A DNA stretch of 32,824 bases from Candidatus Cacconaster stercorequi (GCA_018064925.1 JAGHUH010000046.1:1-32824); one strand, 5' to 3'; positions 21,536 through 31,658 are shown, counted from the stretch's first letter. Made by a program: numbers and translations. The notes: generated by a model not told the origin, from the letters alone.

Positions 21536-22336
21536 ATGAAGCTGACGATTTTAACCGACAACACCACCCGAATCGACCGCTATTATCTGGGCGAGCCGGG
21601 CGCGTCGTACTATCTGGAGGACGGCGATGCGCGGATCCTGTTCGATACCGGCTATTCCGATGTCTACCGCCGCAACGCGGAGAAGCTGGGGATTGACCTT
21701 GCTGCGGTGACGGCGGTGGCGCTGTCCCACGGACACAACGACCACACCGGCGGATTGCGGTATTTTCCGGAAACGGAGGAAAAACTGCCGCTGGTGGCGC
21801 ATCCCGCCGCCTTTGAGCCGAAGCGCTATGGCGAGACGGCCATCGGCTCGCCGCTGGAGGCGGAGGAGCTGGCGCAGCGCTTTGCCCTGCGCCTGACGGC
21901 GGAGCCGGTACAGCTTTCGGAGCATATCATGTGGCTGGGTCAGGTGCCCCGGACGGTGCCTTTTGAAAACCGCAGTCCCATCGGCGAGCATTTTGCGGAC
22001 GGGGCGTGGCAGCCGGATTTCCTGATGGATGATACGGCGCTGGTCTACCGCGGTGCCGAGGGGCTGTGGATCATCACGGGATGCAGCCATGTGGGCATCT
22101 GCAACATCACGGAGTATGCCAAGCGCGTGACGGGTGAGGAACGCATTTGCGGTATCATCGGCGGATTTCATCTGCTGAAAATGACCTCCCGGGTGGGGAA
22201 AACGGTGGAATATCTCAAGGCGCAGCATCCTGCGCACCTGTGTCCGTGTCATTGCACCTGTTTCCACGCCCGTGCTGCCATTCATGCCGCGGTGCCGGTG
22301 GAGGAGGTCTGCGTGGGCGACACCATGGAGCTGTGA
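21536..22336 (+). CDS. MBL-fold metallo-hydrolase
   Basis: The product has 266 residues. The metallo-beta-lactamase motif is SHGHNDHTGG with H65, H67, D69 and H70; later ligands lie in TGCSHVGICN and GGFHLL. The opening LTILTDNTT is typical of the subgroup annotated as dihydropterin beta-ribofuranosylaminobenzene phosphate synthase-like. The substrate is unknown. It starts 2 bp after the FTR-like gene and so is translationally coupled. A Cys/His-rich stretch near the end (HLCPCHCTCFHAR) is unusual and could hold an extra metal. Confidence 0.9.
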   Translation: MKLTILTDNTTRIDRYYLGEPGASYYLEDGDARILFDTGYSDVYRRNAEKLGIDLAAVTAVALSHGHNDHTGGLRYFPETEEKLPLVAHPAAFEPKRYGETAIGSPLEAEELAQRFALRLTAEPVQLSEHIMWLGQVPRTVPFENRSPIGEHFADGAWQPDFLMDDTALVYRGAEGLWIITGCSHVGICNITEYAKRVTGEERICGIIGGFHLLKMTSRVGKTVEYLKAQHPAHLCPCHCTCFHARAAIHAAVPVEEVCVGDTMEL

Positions 22337-22345
22337 GATCAGGAG

Positions 22346-22374
22346 AAACCGTGCGGCATACGCTGCGAGGTTTT
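22346..22374 (+). terminator. Probable terminator after the MBL gene
   Basis: AAACC (22346-22350) pairs with GGTTT (22369-22373) and the inner bases TGCGGC/GCTGCG add wobble-containing pairs; T-rich exit. Confidence 0.6.
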
Positions 22375-22428
22375 CCGTTTTTGCGCACCGATAGGCAAAA
22401 GCGGCATAGATTGAAAATGGGGCAGCGC

Positions 22429-22457
22429 TGAACAGGATTTTTCCTGATGCGTATAAA
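22429..22457 (+). promoter_or_regulatory. Possible promoter of mazF
   Basis: TGAACA (22429-22434) and TATAAA (22452-22457), 17-bp spacing. The -35 is poor. Confidence 0.4.
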
Positions 22458-22533
22458 TTCCGCGGCTGCGTGGGAGAATGAAAGTGACCTGAGCGAAGGC
22501 CCGGGTACTTCTTGGCGGCGGAGTGTGAACCTT

Positions 22534-22899
22534 GTGGATACAAATGTGAAACGCGGTGATATCTTCTATGCAGATCTGAGCCCTGTGGTCGGAAGCGAGC
22601 AGGGCGGTGTGCGGCCGGTGCTGATCGTGCAGAACGATACCGGCAACCGGCATTCACCCACGGTGATCGCGGCGGCCATCACCTCCCAGACGGGGAAGGC
22701 GAAGCTGCCCACCCATATTGATCTGGCAGCCCACAGCTCCGGTCTGCCCAAGGATTCGGTGATCCTGCTGGAGCAGATCCGCACGCTGGATAAGCGCCGC
22801 TTGCGGGAAAAGATGGGGCGGGCAGACAGCGCGGTGATGGAGAAGGTGGACACGGCCATTGCGGTGAGCTTCGGCCTGCCCCGCAGCCGTCTGGTGTAG
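22534..22899 (+). CDS. mazF: MazF/PemK-family toxin, mRNA interferase
   Basis: The product has 121 residues. Family motifs are [30 protein letters not shown] and [22 protein letters not shown], nearly as in B. subtilis NdoA/EndoA, which cleaves RNA at UACAU. The start at GTG 22534 sits 10 nt after GGCGGAG; GTG at 22525 is too close and GTG at 22546 is possible, while an in-frame ATG at 22447 would add an untypical 29-residue lead. No antitoxin gene lies upstream; the 200 bases before it hold only a terminator and a possible promoter. An antitoxin would have to be elsewhere. Confidence 0.92.
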   Translation: MDTNVKRGDIFYADLSPVVGSEQGGVRPVLIVQNDTGNRHSPTVIAAAITSQTGKAKLPTHIDLAAHSSGLPKDSVILLEQIRTLDKRRLREKMGRADSAVMEKVDTAIAVSFGLPRSRLV

Positions 22900-22956
22900 C
22901 CACCTGTCCGGCCGGTACATACGCCGGAGGGCAAGTGGGGGAGCGTGTGATAAAAT

Positions 22957-23001
22957 AACGCACCTGTGCATAAAACTGTACAGGTGCGTTGCCGCTTTTT
23001 T
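22957..23001 (+). terminator. Terminator after mazF
   Basis: AACGCACCTGT (22957-22967) and ACAGGTGCGTT (22980-22990) form a perfect 11-bp stem, then GCCGC and T6. The T tract is displaced by five bases. Confidence 0.7.
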
Positions 23002-23034
23002 GGGGGCAGAAAATCGACTGGGTGGGGTGATGGA

Positions 23035-23529
23035 ATGGACTATCCGCTGTATGTAGAAAACAGGAAACGGGGCACACTGCGCCTGACGGCCATGGGCAAT
23101 GACACCTGCTTTGAGGTGCTGTGCCCGGCGCTGACGGGACTGCATCGCGTGTACGCCCAAGGGGAGCGGGGGCGTCTGCTTCTGGGCGTGCTGGAGGGAG
23201 GGCATCTGCGCCGGCGGTTTTCCGAAACGCTGACGGCGCCCATCGGACGGGTGCTGTGCGGACGCACCGAGGAAAGCGCCGCGCCGGCGGAGGGCGCATG
23301 GACGGATGCGCCGGACGAGACGCATCCGCAGTTTCCGCCATTGCCGCCGGAAACGCTCTTTTGCCGGCGGGGCGGGCGCTATTATCTGGCCATCCCCTAT
23401 GCCGAGGGGGAGCCGTTTCCGTTGGAGGAGCTGTTCTGCTTTGCCCGGGTCTGCACCGTGGACGGACGGCTGCGGGCGGTCTTTGCCTTTGACCGGCAGG
23501 GAAATCCCTGCCTTGGGCGCAGGCGGTAA
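23035..23529 (+). CDS. Conserved-looking protein of unknown function
   Basis: The product has 164 residues. Its first half ([47 protein letters not shown]) looks like a beta-barrel or sandwich; a Pro-rich middle follows and a second beta-like part has [10 protein letters not shown] and [12 protein letters not shown]. No signal peptide or catalytic motif is seen. The ATG at 23035 has a G-rich ribosome site (GGTGGGGTGA). I recall similar unnamed proteins in Oscillospiraceae but cannot give a function. Confidence 0.75.
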   Translation: MDYPLYVENRKRGTLRLTAMGNDTCFEVLCPALTGLHRVYAQGERGRLLLGVLEGGHLRRRFSETLTAPIGRVLCGRTEESAAPAEGAWTDAPDETHPQFPPLPPETLFCRRGGRYYLAIPYAEGEPFPLEELFCFARVCTVDGRLRAVFAFDRQGNPCLGRRR

Positions 23530-23569
23530 AAAATATTCACAAAAAAATCTACCATATCTTGTATTCCTG

Positions 23570-23578
23570 TGGTATAAT
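23570..23578 (+). promoter_or_regulatory. Extended -10 promoter of nrdR
   Basis: TGG-TATAAT at 23570-23578 is an extended -10. CCATATCTTG at 23552-23561 resembles an NrdR box core (CWATATATWG, 8 of 10), which would allow autoregulation. Confidence 0.55.
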
Positions 23579-23624
23579 ACCTCACAATAGCTATACTGTA
23601 GTGATGAGAGGGAGGCACAGAAAT

Positions 23625-24080
23625 ATGAAATGTCCCTATTGCGGTTATCGCGAGAGCAAAGTGGTGGATTCCCGCCCTGCGGACGAGGGCAGCAGCATTC
23701 GCCGCCGCCGGGAATGCCTGCAATGCGAAAAGCGTTTTACCACCTATGAAACGGTAGAGAGCCTGCCCATGGTGGTCATCAAGAAGGATGGCAGCCGCCA
23801 GAGCTTTGATCGGAACAAGGTGCTGCGCGGCATTCAGCGCTCCTGTGAAAAGCGTCCCGTTCCCGTGGCGGATATGGAGCGCATGGCCATGGAGATCGAG
23901 CAGGAGATCCAGAACTCGCTGGAGCGCGAGGTCAGCACCGAGGTGGTGGGCGAGATGGTCATGGATAAGCTCAAGACCGCCGACGAGGTGGCCTATGTGC
24001 GCTTTGCCTCGGTCTATCGCCAGTTCAAGGATATCAATACCTTCATGAGCGAGCTGACCAAGCTGCTGAACGAGAAGTAA
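23625..24080 (+). CDS. nrdR: Transcriptional repressor NrdR
   Basis: The product has 151 residues. A zinc ribbon is formed by C3, C6, C31 and C34 (MKCPYCG and CLQCEKRF), with the DNA-contacting RRRREC. An ATP-cone domain follows ([21 protein letters not shown]). NrdR senses ATP/dATP and represses ribonucleotide reductase genes; none is in the window. The ATG at 23625 follows GGGAGG. It is convergent with the DUF4363 gene, with one base between the stop codons and no terminator. Confidence 0.96.
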   Translation: MKCPYCGYRESKVVDSRPADEGSSIRRRRECLQCEKRFTTYETVESLPMVVIKKDGSRQSFDRNKVLRGIQRSCEKRPVPVADMERMAMEIEQEIQNSLEREVSTEVVGEMVMDKLKTADEVAYVRFASVYRQFKDINTFMSELTKLLNEK

Positions 24081-24081
24081 G

Positions 24082-24462
24082 CTATAAGATATTTTTGATG
24101 CTGATGCGCTCCATTTCATCCAATAGCTTCAACTGCGAGCGGAGGTCGGCCAGCGTGGAGCGAAACTCCACATCGTCCTCCTCCTGACATAGTACGCGGC
24201 AGCGCTGCAGCAGCGATTCCGCCGCGTCGATTTCCTTGTGGTCGATGACGATGTGCAGCCATGTCTGGCAATCGCTCCAGCTATCGTAGACGGCATCCAG
24301 CTGTTGGCGGGCATCGTCCCATGATTGCTCCCGGGCGGCGGTGTCGATGCTGTCCAGTTGGCGCGTCCACTCGTCGCACCGACGGGAGAGACTGACGCTG
24401 TTGAAGCAGGATAATACCAGAATGAGCGTGAGGATGAAAACGGGAATGCGAAAAACCTTCAT
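24082..24462 (-). CDS. DUF4363 family protein
   Basis: The product has 126 residues: an N-terminal signal anchor (IPVFILTLILVLSCFNSV) and a charged helical domain with many Trp (CDEWTRQLDSI, SWDDARQQLD, SWSDCQTWLHIVIDHKEID). This architecture with the DUF421 partner is typical of the DUF4363 family of spore-forming Clostridia. The start ATG at 24462 follows AAGGAGG and overlaps the stop of the upstream DUF421 gene by 4 bases. Function is unknown; it probably acts at the membrane together with the DUF421 protein. Confidence 0.85.
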   Translation of the reverse strand: MKVFRIPVFILTLILVLSCFNSVSLSRRCDEWTRQLDSIDTAAREQSWDDARQQLDAVYDSWSDCQTWLHIVIDHKEIDAAESLLQRCRVLCQEEDDVEFRSTLADLRSQLKLLDEMERISIKNIL

Positions 24463-25142
24463 GGCTTGTCCTCCTTGCGCACGCAGATGACGCCGCCGCT
24501 CTGATCGATGGAGAGCAGGAAAATTTCCTGCGGCGTCCGGGCGTTGTTTTGTTGGAGCTGCTTGTTCAGCCACGCATCGTTCAGCCCTGCCAGACGCAGA
24601 TTGTTCCGCAACAGCCGTCCGTCGTTGATGATGACGGTGGGCAGGAATACATCGTCCGCCACCGCCTGCCCCAATTGCGCCGGCGTGGCGGGTTGGCAGT
24701 CGCTGCGCAGCAGGATGGACAACTGTCCGCTGGTCTCCCAGATGGCGTATTTCACATCATTGAGGTTGGAGACGCCTTGCGTGCGGAGCTCCTCCAGCAG
24801 CTCGTCCAGCGTCATGCGGTTGTGGCGCATCACATCCTGCTGCAGCTTGCCGTCCCGGATGATGATGGCGGGCCTGCCGCAGATCAGCGCGCGGAACCGT
24901 ACGCTGCGCAGACTGCAATAGCTCAGCAGCGCGGACATGGACAGCAGCGTCAGGATGGGAATGATCCCGTTGAGCAGCGGGATGCCGAAATCCTGCATTG
25001 GCACCGCCGCCAGATCGCTGAGCAGCATGGTCAGCACCAGCTCGATGGGCTCCAGCTCACCGATCTGACGCTTGCCGCTGAGCCGCAAGCCGGCAATCAG
25101 AATGAGATAGAGGAGTACAGTGCGGAAAAACGCAGTTACCAT
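24459..25142 (-). CDS. DUF421/YetF-family membrane protein
   Basis: The product has 227 residues. Three membrane helices occupy residues about 1-85 (TVLLYLILIAGLRLSGKRQIGELEPIELV opens the family, positions about 25031-25118). The cytoplasmic part has ALICGRPAIIIRDGKLQ, MTLDELLEELRTQGV and VKYAIWETSGQLSIL. YetF-type proteins are tied to spore membranes in Bacillus, but their activity is not known. The ATG at 25142 follows AAAGGGGG. It is divergent from glmS and couples to DUF4363. Confidence 0.9.
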   Translation of the reverse strand: MVTAFFRTVLLYLILIAGLRLSGKRQIGELEPIELVLTMLLSDLAAVPMQDFGIPLLNGIIPILTLLSMSALLSYCSLRSVRFRALICGRPAIIIRDGKLQQDVMRHNRMTLDELLEELRTQGVSNLNDVKYAIWETSGQLSILLRSDCQPATPAQLGQAVADDVFLPTVIINDGRLLRNNLRLAGLNDAWLNKQLQQNNARTPQEIFLLSIDQSGGVICVRKEDKP

Positions 25143-25489
25143 GAATGATCCCCCTTTAGAGGAAGTATTTCCATTTCCGGGGAAATTATGACAAGGAATG
25201 CAAAAAGTGCCCGACACCTTTGCAGATAGAAAAATCGCAGAGAAGAAAGGAGTATTTTGAGGAAGCCCCTCACATAAGCGCCATGTGCCTGCCCCAAAGC
25301 GGGGCAGGATAACGAGGAGGAGAGAGAATCGAACCTTCGGCGGATGCTCTCCCGCGTACCGGACGCGTGACACAGCCGACAAATATGCGGGCAACCGCAG
25401 AACAAAGGGGCTGTGACCGGGAGCAAGAGGCAAATGATCTGCGCGTTTGTCCTTTTGATAGAATTTGAATTTATCAGGAGGAATAGGAT
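25143..25489. other. Divergent intergenic region between DUF421 gene and glmS
   Basis: It holds the glmS ribozyme (about 25271-25430) and the glmS ribosome site. I could not find convincing promoter elements for either gene in 25143-25270; both must nevertheless start there. Confidence 0.6.
25271..25430 (+). ncRNA. glmS ribozyme/riboswitch (glucosamine-6-phosphate-activated)
   Basis: Conserved parts are all present: AAGCGCC at 25276-25282 with the self-cleavage site between 25277 and 25278, the P1 hairpin CCTGCCCC/GGGGCAGG, then ACGAGGAGGAGAGAG, TCGAACCTTCGGCGGATG and CAACCGCAGAACAAAGGGG near 25392-25410. The RNA cleaves itself when glucosamine-6-phosphate is bound, and the mRNA is then degraded, giving feedback control of glmS 60 bp downstream. 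The exact 3' end is approximate. Confidence 0.95.
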
Positions 25490-27325
<1,836 letters not shown>

Positions 27326-27341
27326 AATCTTATACGATAAT

Positions 27342-27368
27342 AAAAACCGCCCGAAAGGGCGGTTTTTT
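27342..27368. terminator. Bidirectional terminator between glmS and the MATE gene
   Basis: AAAAACCGCCC and GGGCGGTTTTT pair around a GAAA loop; T6 on the plus strand and T5 on the minus strand. Confidence 0.95.
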
Positions 27369-27384
27369 GATGCAATATCCCAAT

Positions 27385-28701
27385 TCACAGCACCTCTTTG
27401 GCGGTGCGGCGCAGGAAGAAAACGGAGATGGCAAGGCAGATACTCTCGGAGATCACCGAGGTAAACCAGATGCTGCTGCCGCCCCGGACGGCGGCCAGAA
27501 GCAGCAGAACGCCGGCCTGCAAAATAAGTCCCCGTCCCACGGACACGGTGATGGCAGCGCGGGGACGCTCCACCGCGGTCATAAAGCCGCCGATGAGCAC
27601 ATTGAAGCCCAACAGCAGATAGGTAGGGCAATAGCGGCGGAAGGCGGTGACGGTGGCGGCGTTCAGCGCGGGATCGGTGTCGCCCAGAAAGGCGTGGACA
27701 AGCTGTGGGGAGAGCAGGAAAAACAGCACCGTGCACAAAATACCGGCGGAGATGGCGGTGGTCAGACCGTAGCGCAGAAGTGTGCGGCAGTTCCGGCGAT
27801 CCTGCCGGCCGTACTGGTAGCTGACCAGCGGCTGTGTTCCCTGGGAAACGCCCATCATGATGTTGATAACCATGGTGTTGGCATAGGCGATGATGGAGTA
27901 GCTGACCAGACCGTTCTGCCCGATGCACCGGAGAATGGTGTGGTTGAACAGGAAGATCATCAATCCGTTGCACAGCTCCGTAACGCCGTCGGAAATGCCC
28001 AGCGGGATCAGACGGCGATAGATCCCCCAATCCATTTTGAAGCGCACCGGATGGAAGGTGGTGTGCTTGCCGAAAAAGTGGGCGAAGTAGATGACGCAGG
28101 TCAGAAGCTGGGACAGTCCCGTGGCGGTGGCGGCGCTGCGGATGCCCCATTTCAGCACGAAGATGGCCAGATAATCCAGCACGCAGTTGGTCACACAGCC
28201 GCAGGTGACGGACAAAATGGCGATGCGGGGATAGCCGTCGGTCTTGACGAGGATCTCCAGATTGTAGGACACGATGAAGCAGCAGGCGAAGGGCGCGATG
28301 CCCCGCAGATAGTCCATCACATAGGGCAGCGTGACATCCCGCGCCCCCAGCAGACGGGCCAGCGGCTCGGGAAACAGAAAGACCAGCGCGGTGATGGTCA
28401 GCCCGATGCCCAGAAGCAGCACCAGATCCTGGGAAAACAGGGCGTTGGCCTCGTCGCGCTTTCCCTGCGCCAGATCAATGGCGATGATGGTGGAGCTGCC
28501 CACGGCAAAGGCCACGGCGATGGAAAACATGGCGCTGAGGAAGGGGTTGGACAGGGTGACGGCGCTCATGGCGTATTCGCCCAGACCCCGCGCCACGAAC
28601 AGACCGTCCACGATGGAGTAGAGGGAAAAAACCATCAGCGAGGAGACGGTAGCCGCGGCGTAGCGGATGAAGTTGGACAGCATGGAACGGGATTGCGGCA
28701 T
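27385..28701 (-). CDS. MATE family efflux transporter
   Basis: The product has 438 residues with about 12 membrane helices. MATE features are FSLYSIVDGLFVARGLGEYAMSAV at the start and NTMVINIMMGVSQGTQPLVSYQYGRQ in the second half (positions about 27790-27880). These proteins export drugs or metabolites with sodium or proton exchange. The ATG at 28701 follows AAAGGAG. Only about 30 bp separate the start codon from the terminator of the upstream gene, leaving little room for a promoter. Confidence 0.92.
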   Translation of the reverse strand: MPQSRSMLSNFIRYAAATVSSLMVFSLYSIVDGLFVARGLGEYAMSAVTLSNPFLSAMFSIAVAFAVGSSTIIAIDLAQGKRDEANALFSQDLVLLLGIGLTITALVFLFPEPLARLLGARDVTLPYVMDYLRGIAPFACCFIVSYNLEILVKTDGYPRIAILSVTCGCVTNCVLDYLAIFVLKWGIRSAATATGLSQLLTCVIYFAHFFGKHTTFHPVRFKMDWGIYRRLIPLGISDGVTELCNGLMIFLFNHTILRCIGQNGLVSYSIIAYANTMVINIMMGVSQGTQPLVSYQYGRQDRRNCRTLLRYGLTTAISAGILCTVLFFLLSPQLVHAFLGDTDPALNAATVTAFRRYCPTYLLLGFNVLIGGFMTAVERPRAAITVSVGRGLILQAGVLLLLAAVRGGSSIWFTSVISESICLAISVFFLRRTAKEVL

Positions 28702-28730
28702 GAGGATCTCCTTTCGCAAAAAGTGGGGAA

Positions 28731-28762
28731 AAAGACCGCCGTCAGTTGGGCGGCGGTCTTTT
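28731..28762 (-). terminator. Terminator of the LCP gene
   Basis: AAAGACCGCCG (28731-28741) and CGGCGGTCTTTT (28751-28762) pair around a 9-nt loop; T run on the minus strand. Confidence 0.92.
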
Positions 28763-28781
28763 CAGCATTGAGAGGGGGGTG

Positions 28782-30338
28782 TCAGCTTTCGGGCACCACG
28801 GGGGTCTCGCCGTTCAGCACCTGCTGGATCAGCGTCTTGGCGGTGGCGACCATTTCGTCGTCCGGCCACATGACCCAGGCGTTGCCGGCGGAATAGGTGT
28901 AGCATTCATCGCCATTACCGGAGACGGCATAGGAGGTGATGTTCCAATCCGGCATCCCCTTGAGCTGCATCTTCACCAGAGAGGTGATCTGCTTGTAGCT
29001 GATGTTGGTGATGAAGGAATCGGACACGGCGCCCAGCAGATCCTGATAGTTGGACAGCACGGCGGGAGAGGTGGCCTTTTTCAGAATGGCCTTGATAACC
29101 GTCATCTGGTTGCGTCCGCGCTGATTATCGCCGTCGGCGAAGGAGTAACGCTCGCGGGAGAAGGCCAGTGCCTCGCGGCCGCTGACATGGATCTGTCCTT
29201 CAGGGAAGTAGAAGCTCTCGCGGGAGAAGCCGTCGCCGTCCTCGTCGGGCATTTCCATGTTGGTGGTGGTAAATTCGCAGGGGGACTCGATATCAATGCC
29301 GCCCAATGCGTCCACAATATCCACCAGACCGTTGAAGTTCACGCGGACATAGTAGGGCGTTTCGGTGCTGTACAGGTCGTCCAGCGTGGCCATGGATTCG
29401 CTGATACCGTACATACCGGCATGGGTCAGCTTATCCAGCTCGCCATTCATGTTCAGGGGCAGGTAGTAGTCGCGGGGGGTGTTCAGCAGCAGGATCTGGT
29501 GGGTCTTGGGATTGACCACGGCCAGAATGTTCACATCGCTGCGGCTCTGGATCCCCAGATCGGTGCTGCGGGCATCAATGCCGCTGCAATATACCAGGAA
29601 GCAATCCTTGGTCAGCGAGCTGCCGTTGTTGATGGTTTCCATCTCGCGCTCGGTGGTGAACTCGTAGATCACCCGGGTCTGCTCGGTGAAGTCCTTGTAG
29701 TTTTCCATATCCTCGATCATGTCGAAGTATCCCTCGTTGAGGATGATGGCCCGCACATTGTCGTCATACAGGGCGTCCACCAGATCGGTCATGGTATCGT
29801 AGCCCGTGGGGCTGATGGCGGTGCCGGTCTCCTCCTGCACCTTCTGCACCAATCCCTGGGTGTTCTCGGTGTTGGAGTGGGACAGAGCGCCGAATTTATA
29901 TTGCAGCGCGTCTTGGATGTTCTGGGCACTGTCGTCCTTCATCACCAGCACGGCGGTGACTTCCTTTTCGATCAGCTTGCCGGTGATCTTGGACAGCGCC
30001 GACTGCACGGAACCCACAGCCACCATGCCGTAGATCATGGCGGCAGAGAGGATCAGCGCAATGATGCCGCAGATGAGCTTACCGATTTTGTTGCGGCGCA
30101 GGGGCATCTGCACAATGATATGGATGGAATTGATGACAAACAGAACGACCATCAGAATGATCAGATAGAGATTGCTGAGCATTTCGGTGGCGATCAGACG
30201 GGCAAACAGTGCCAGACTGCACAGCAGAAGCAGCAGCATGGCAAAGGCGCCGAACTTATCCAATCCGGTGCGTCTGGCGCGGCGTTTCCCGTTGCTCTGC
30301 TCAACGGGACGGGGAGCAGAAGTATCCTTTTGTTTCAT
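28782..30338 (-). CDS. LytR-CpsA-Psr (LCP) family cell-wall polymer ligase
   Basis: The product has 518 residues. A basic head is followed by three membrane helices (about 29-50, 56-76, 87-110) and an extracellular region. The LCP domain has GIDARSTDLGIQSRSDVNILAVV and LLNTPRDYYLPL, with the Arg and Asp that bind the lipid pyrophosphate, and later REALAFSRERYSFADGD followed by RGRNQ. LCP enzymes attach teichoic acids or capsule to peptidoglycan. A domain of about 170 residues between the helices and LCP core is extra. The ATG at 30338 follows AAAGGAG. The promoter is at about 30426. Confidence 0.93.
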   Translation of the reverse strand: MKQKDTSAPRPVEQSNGKRRARRTGLDKFGAFAMLLLLLCSLALFARLIATEMLSNLYLIILMVVLFVINSIHIIVQMPLRRNKIGKLICGIIALILSAAMIYGMVAVGSVQSALSKITGKLIEKEVTAVLVMKDDSAQNIQDALQYKFGALSHSNTENTQGLVQKVQEETGTAISPTGYDTMTDLVDALYDDNVRAIILNEGYFDMIEDMENYKDFTEQTRVIYEFTTEREMETINNGSSLTKDCFLVYCSGIDARSTDLGIQSRSDVNILAVVNPKTHQILLLNTPRDYYLPLNMNGELDKLTHAGMYGISESMATLDDLYSTETPYYVRVNFNGLVDIVDALGGIDIESPCEFTTTNMEMPDEDGDGFSRESFYFPEGQIHVSGREALAFSRERYSFADGDNQRGRNQMTVIKAILKKATSPAVLSNYQDLLGAVSDSFITNISYKQITSLVKMQLKGMPDWNITSYAVSGNGDECYTYSAGNAWVMWPDDEMVATAKTLIQQVLNGETPVVPES

Positions 30339-30425
30339 ACATGGGACTCCTTTATATGTAATATGGATAAAGATCAAAGCACAGCCGGCAAAAACAGACA
30401 AGCTAATATTACACGGCATTAAGTT

Positions 30426-30454
30426 ATTATACCCCTGTATGCGTACAAATTCCA
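30426..30454 (-). promoter_or_regulatory. Probable promoter of the LCP gene
   Basis: Perfect TATAAT on the minus strand (30431-30426); the -35 at 17 bp is TGGAAT, a poor match. Confidence 0.45.
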
Positions 30455-30598
30455 GTATAAAATATGACAAAACTGTGAATTTTGGGGAACGGACGGGAAA
30501 ACGGAAGAAAATCATAAAGGAAACTGAAACGGCTCTTAATGAAAAATTCACACAATGGCTACATGACGCGCCGCCGCCCGCCGTATACTGATAGACGG

Positions 30599-30627
30599 TT
30601 GAACGCACGAAAAAAATGTGTTATACT
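30599..30627 (+). promoter_or_regulatory. Promoter of the nucleotidyltransferase gene
   Basis: TTGAAC (30599-30604) and TATACT (30622-30627), 17-bp spacing. Confidence 0.75.
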
Positions 30628-30671
30628 AAACAATACGGAGTTTTGTATTCGACAAAGGAGGATATGATCGC

Positions 30672-31598
30672 ATGAAAGCAGCTCTTGTCATTATGGCAGC
30701 CGGTCTCGGCTCTCGCTACGGCGGCAACAAACAGGTGGACGGCGTGGGCCCCAACGGGGAAATCCTGATGGAATACTCCATCCATGACGCCGTACGCGCC
30801 GGTTTTACCAAGGTCGTCTTTGTGATCAAGCCGGATATGCTCCAACTGATGGAGAACCTGTGCGGCCATTATCTGAAACAGAAAACGACCCGGGACGGCA
30901 CGCCGCTGGAGGTGTGCTACGCGTTTCAGGATTTTTCCGGCGTGCCCGATTTTTATACCGTGCCCGCCGGACGCACCAAGCCCTTCGGCACGGTGCACGC
31001 AGTGCTGTCCGCCAGAGACTATATCAGCGAGCCGTTCTGCGTCATCAATGCCGATGACTATTACGGCGTGGACGCCTACCGCACGATTTATGAAGAATTG
31101 TGCCGCCTGCCGGAGAGCGGCAGAGCCACCATGGTGGGCTATCAGCTGAAAAACACCGTCAGCCCCAGCGGTACGGTGTCCCGCGGCATCTGTCAGGTGG
31201 ACAACGGCTGCCTGTCCGGCGTGAAGGAAGCGCTGAAGATCCAGCTGTTCCCCGACGGCTCCATCGCCGATGTGGCCGACGGCGGACATCGGGAGATGCA
31301 CCCCGACACGGTGGTGTCCATGAACTTCTGGGGCTTCGCACCCGCTATTTTCAGCGAGTATGAGGCCTATTTCCACCGCTTTTTGCGGGAGGAGGCCGGC
31401 GACAATATCAAGGCGGAGTGTATGCTGCCCAACCTCATCGGCGAGCTGATCGGAAATGGCAGGCTGCAGGTGTCCGTGCTGCACTCGGCGGATCGCTGGT
31501 TCGGCATGACCTATCAGGAGGATCGGGAAAAGGTGGCTGAGGAGCTGAAGCGTCTGCACGAGATCGGCGTATATCCCGCGTCACTCCGGGCGGAATGA
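30672..31598 (+). CDS. Sugar-nucleotidyltransferase family protein (GT-A fold)
   Basis: The product has 308 residues. The nucleotide loop MAAGLGSRYGGNKQVDGVGPNG resembles the GXGXRXG...K signature, and VINADDYYGVDAY carries the metal-binding Asp pair. Such enzymes transfer a nucleotide to a sugar phosphate or related acceptor. The length fits glucose-1-phosphate-type uridylyl/thymidylyltransferases but the substrate cannot be read. The ATG at 30672 follows AAGGAGG. It lies between a wall-polymer ligase and an inverted repeat, and may feed envelope polymer synthesis. Confidence 0.88.
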   Translation: MKAALVIMAAGLGSRYGGNKQVDGVGPNGEILMEYSIHDAVRAGFTKVVFVIKPDMLQLMENLCGHYLKQKTTRDGTPLEVCYAFQDFSGVPDFYTVPAGRTKPFGTVHAVLSARDYISEPFCVINADDYYGVDAYRTIYEELCRLPESGRATMVGYQLKNTVSPSGTVSRGICQVDNGCLSGVKEALKIQLFPDGSIADVADGGHREMHPDTVVSMNFWGFAPAIFSEYEAYFHRFLREEAGDNIKAECMLPNLIGELIGNGRLQVSVLHSADRWFGMTYQEDREKVAEELKRLHEIGVYPASLRAE

Positions 31599-31610
31599 AT
31601 ACATTATAAT

Positions 31611-31646
31611 ATATAAGGCCGTGATCGTCGGATCACGGCCTTATAT
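31611..31646. terminator. Perfect 16-bp inverted repeat between convergent genes
   Basis: ATATAAGGCCGTGATC and its complement flank a GTCG loop. No T tract exits on either strand, so termination, if any, may need a factor. It lies between the nucleotidyltransferase stop and the Asn/Gln miniprotein stop. Confidence 0.6.
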
Positions 31647-31658
31647 GGGTAAAGCAGG

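Larger units (their letters stand above)
30339..30671. other. Divergent intergenic region between LCP and nucleotidyltransferase genes
   Basis: It contains a minus-strand TATAAT (30431-30426, weak -35 TGGAAT) for the LCP gene and a plus-strand promoter at 30599-30627. An open frame of 50 codons at about 30439-30591 has no ribosome site and is not called. Confidence 0.6.

Noticed and set aside
22458-22523. Possible riboswitch or T-box before mazF
   Set aside because: The leader has no T-box sequence or conserved riboswitch core that I can recognise.
30439-30591. 50-codon open frame between the LCP and nucleotidyltransferase genes
   Set aside because: No ribosome site before its ATG, and it runs across both divergent promoters.
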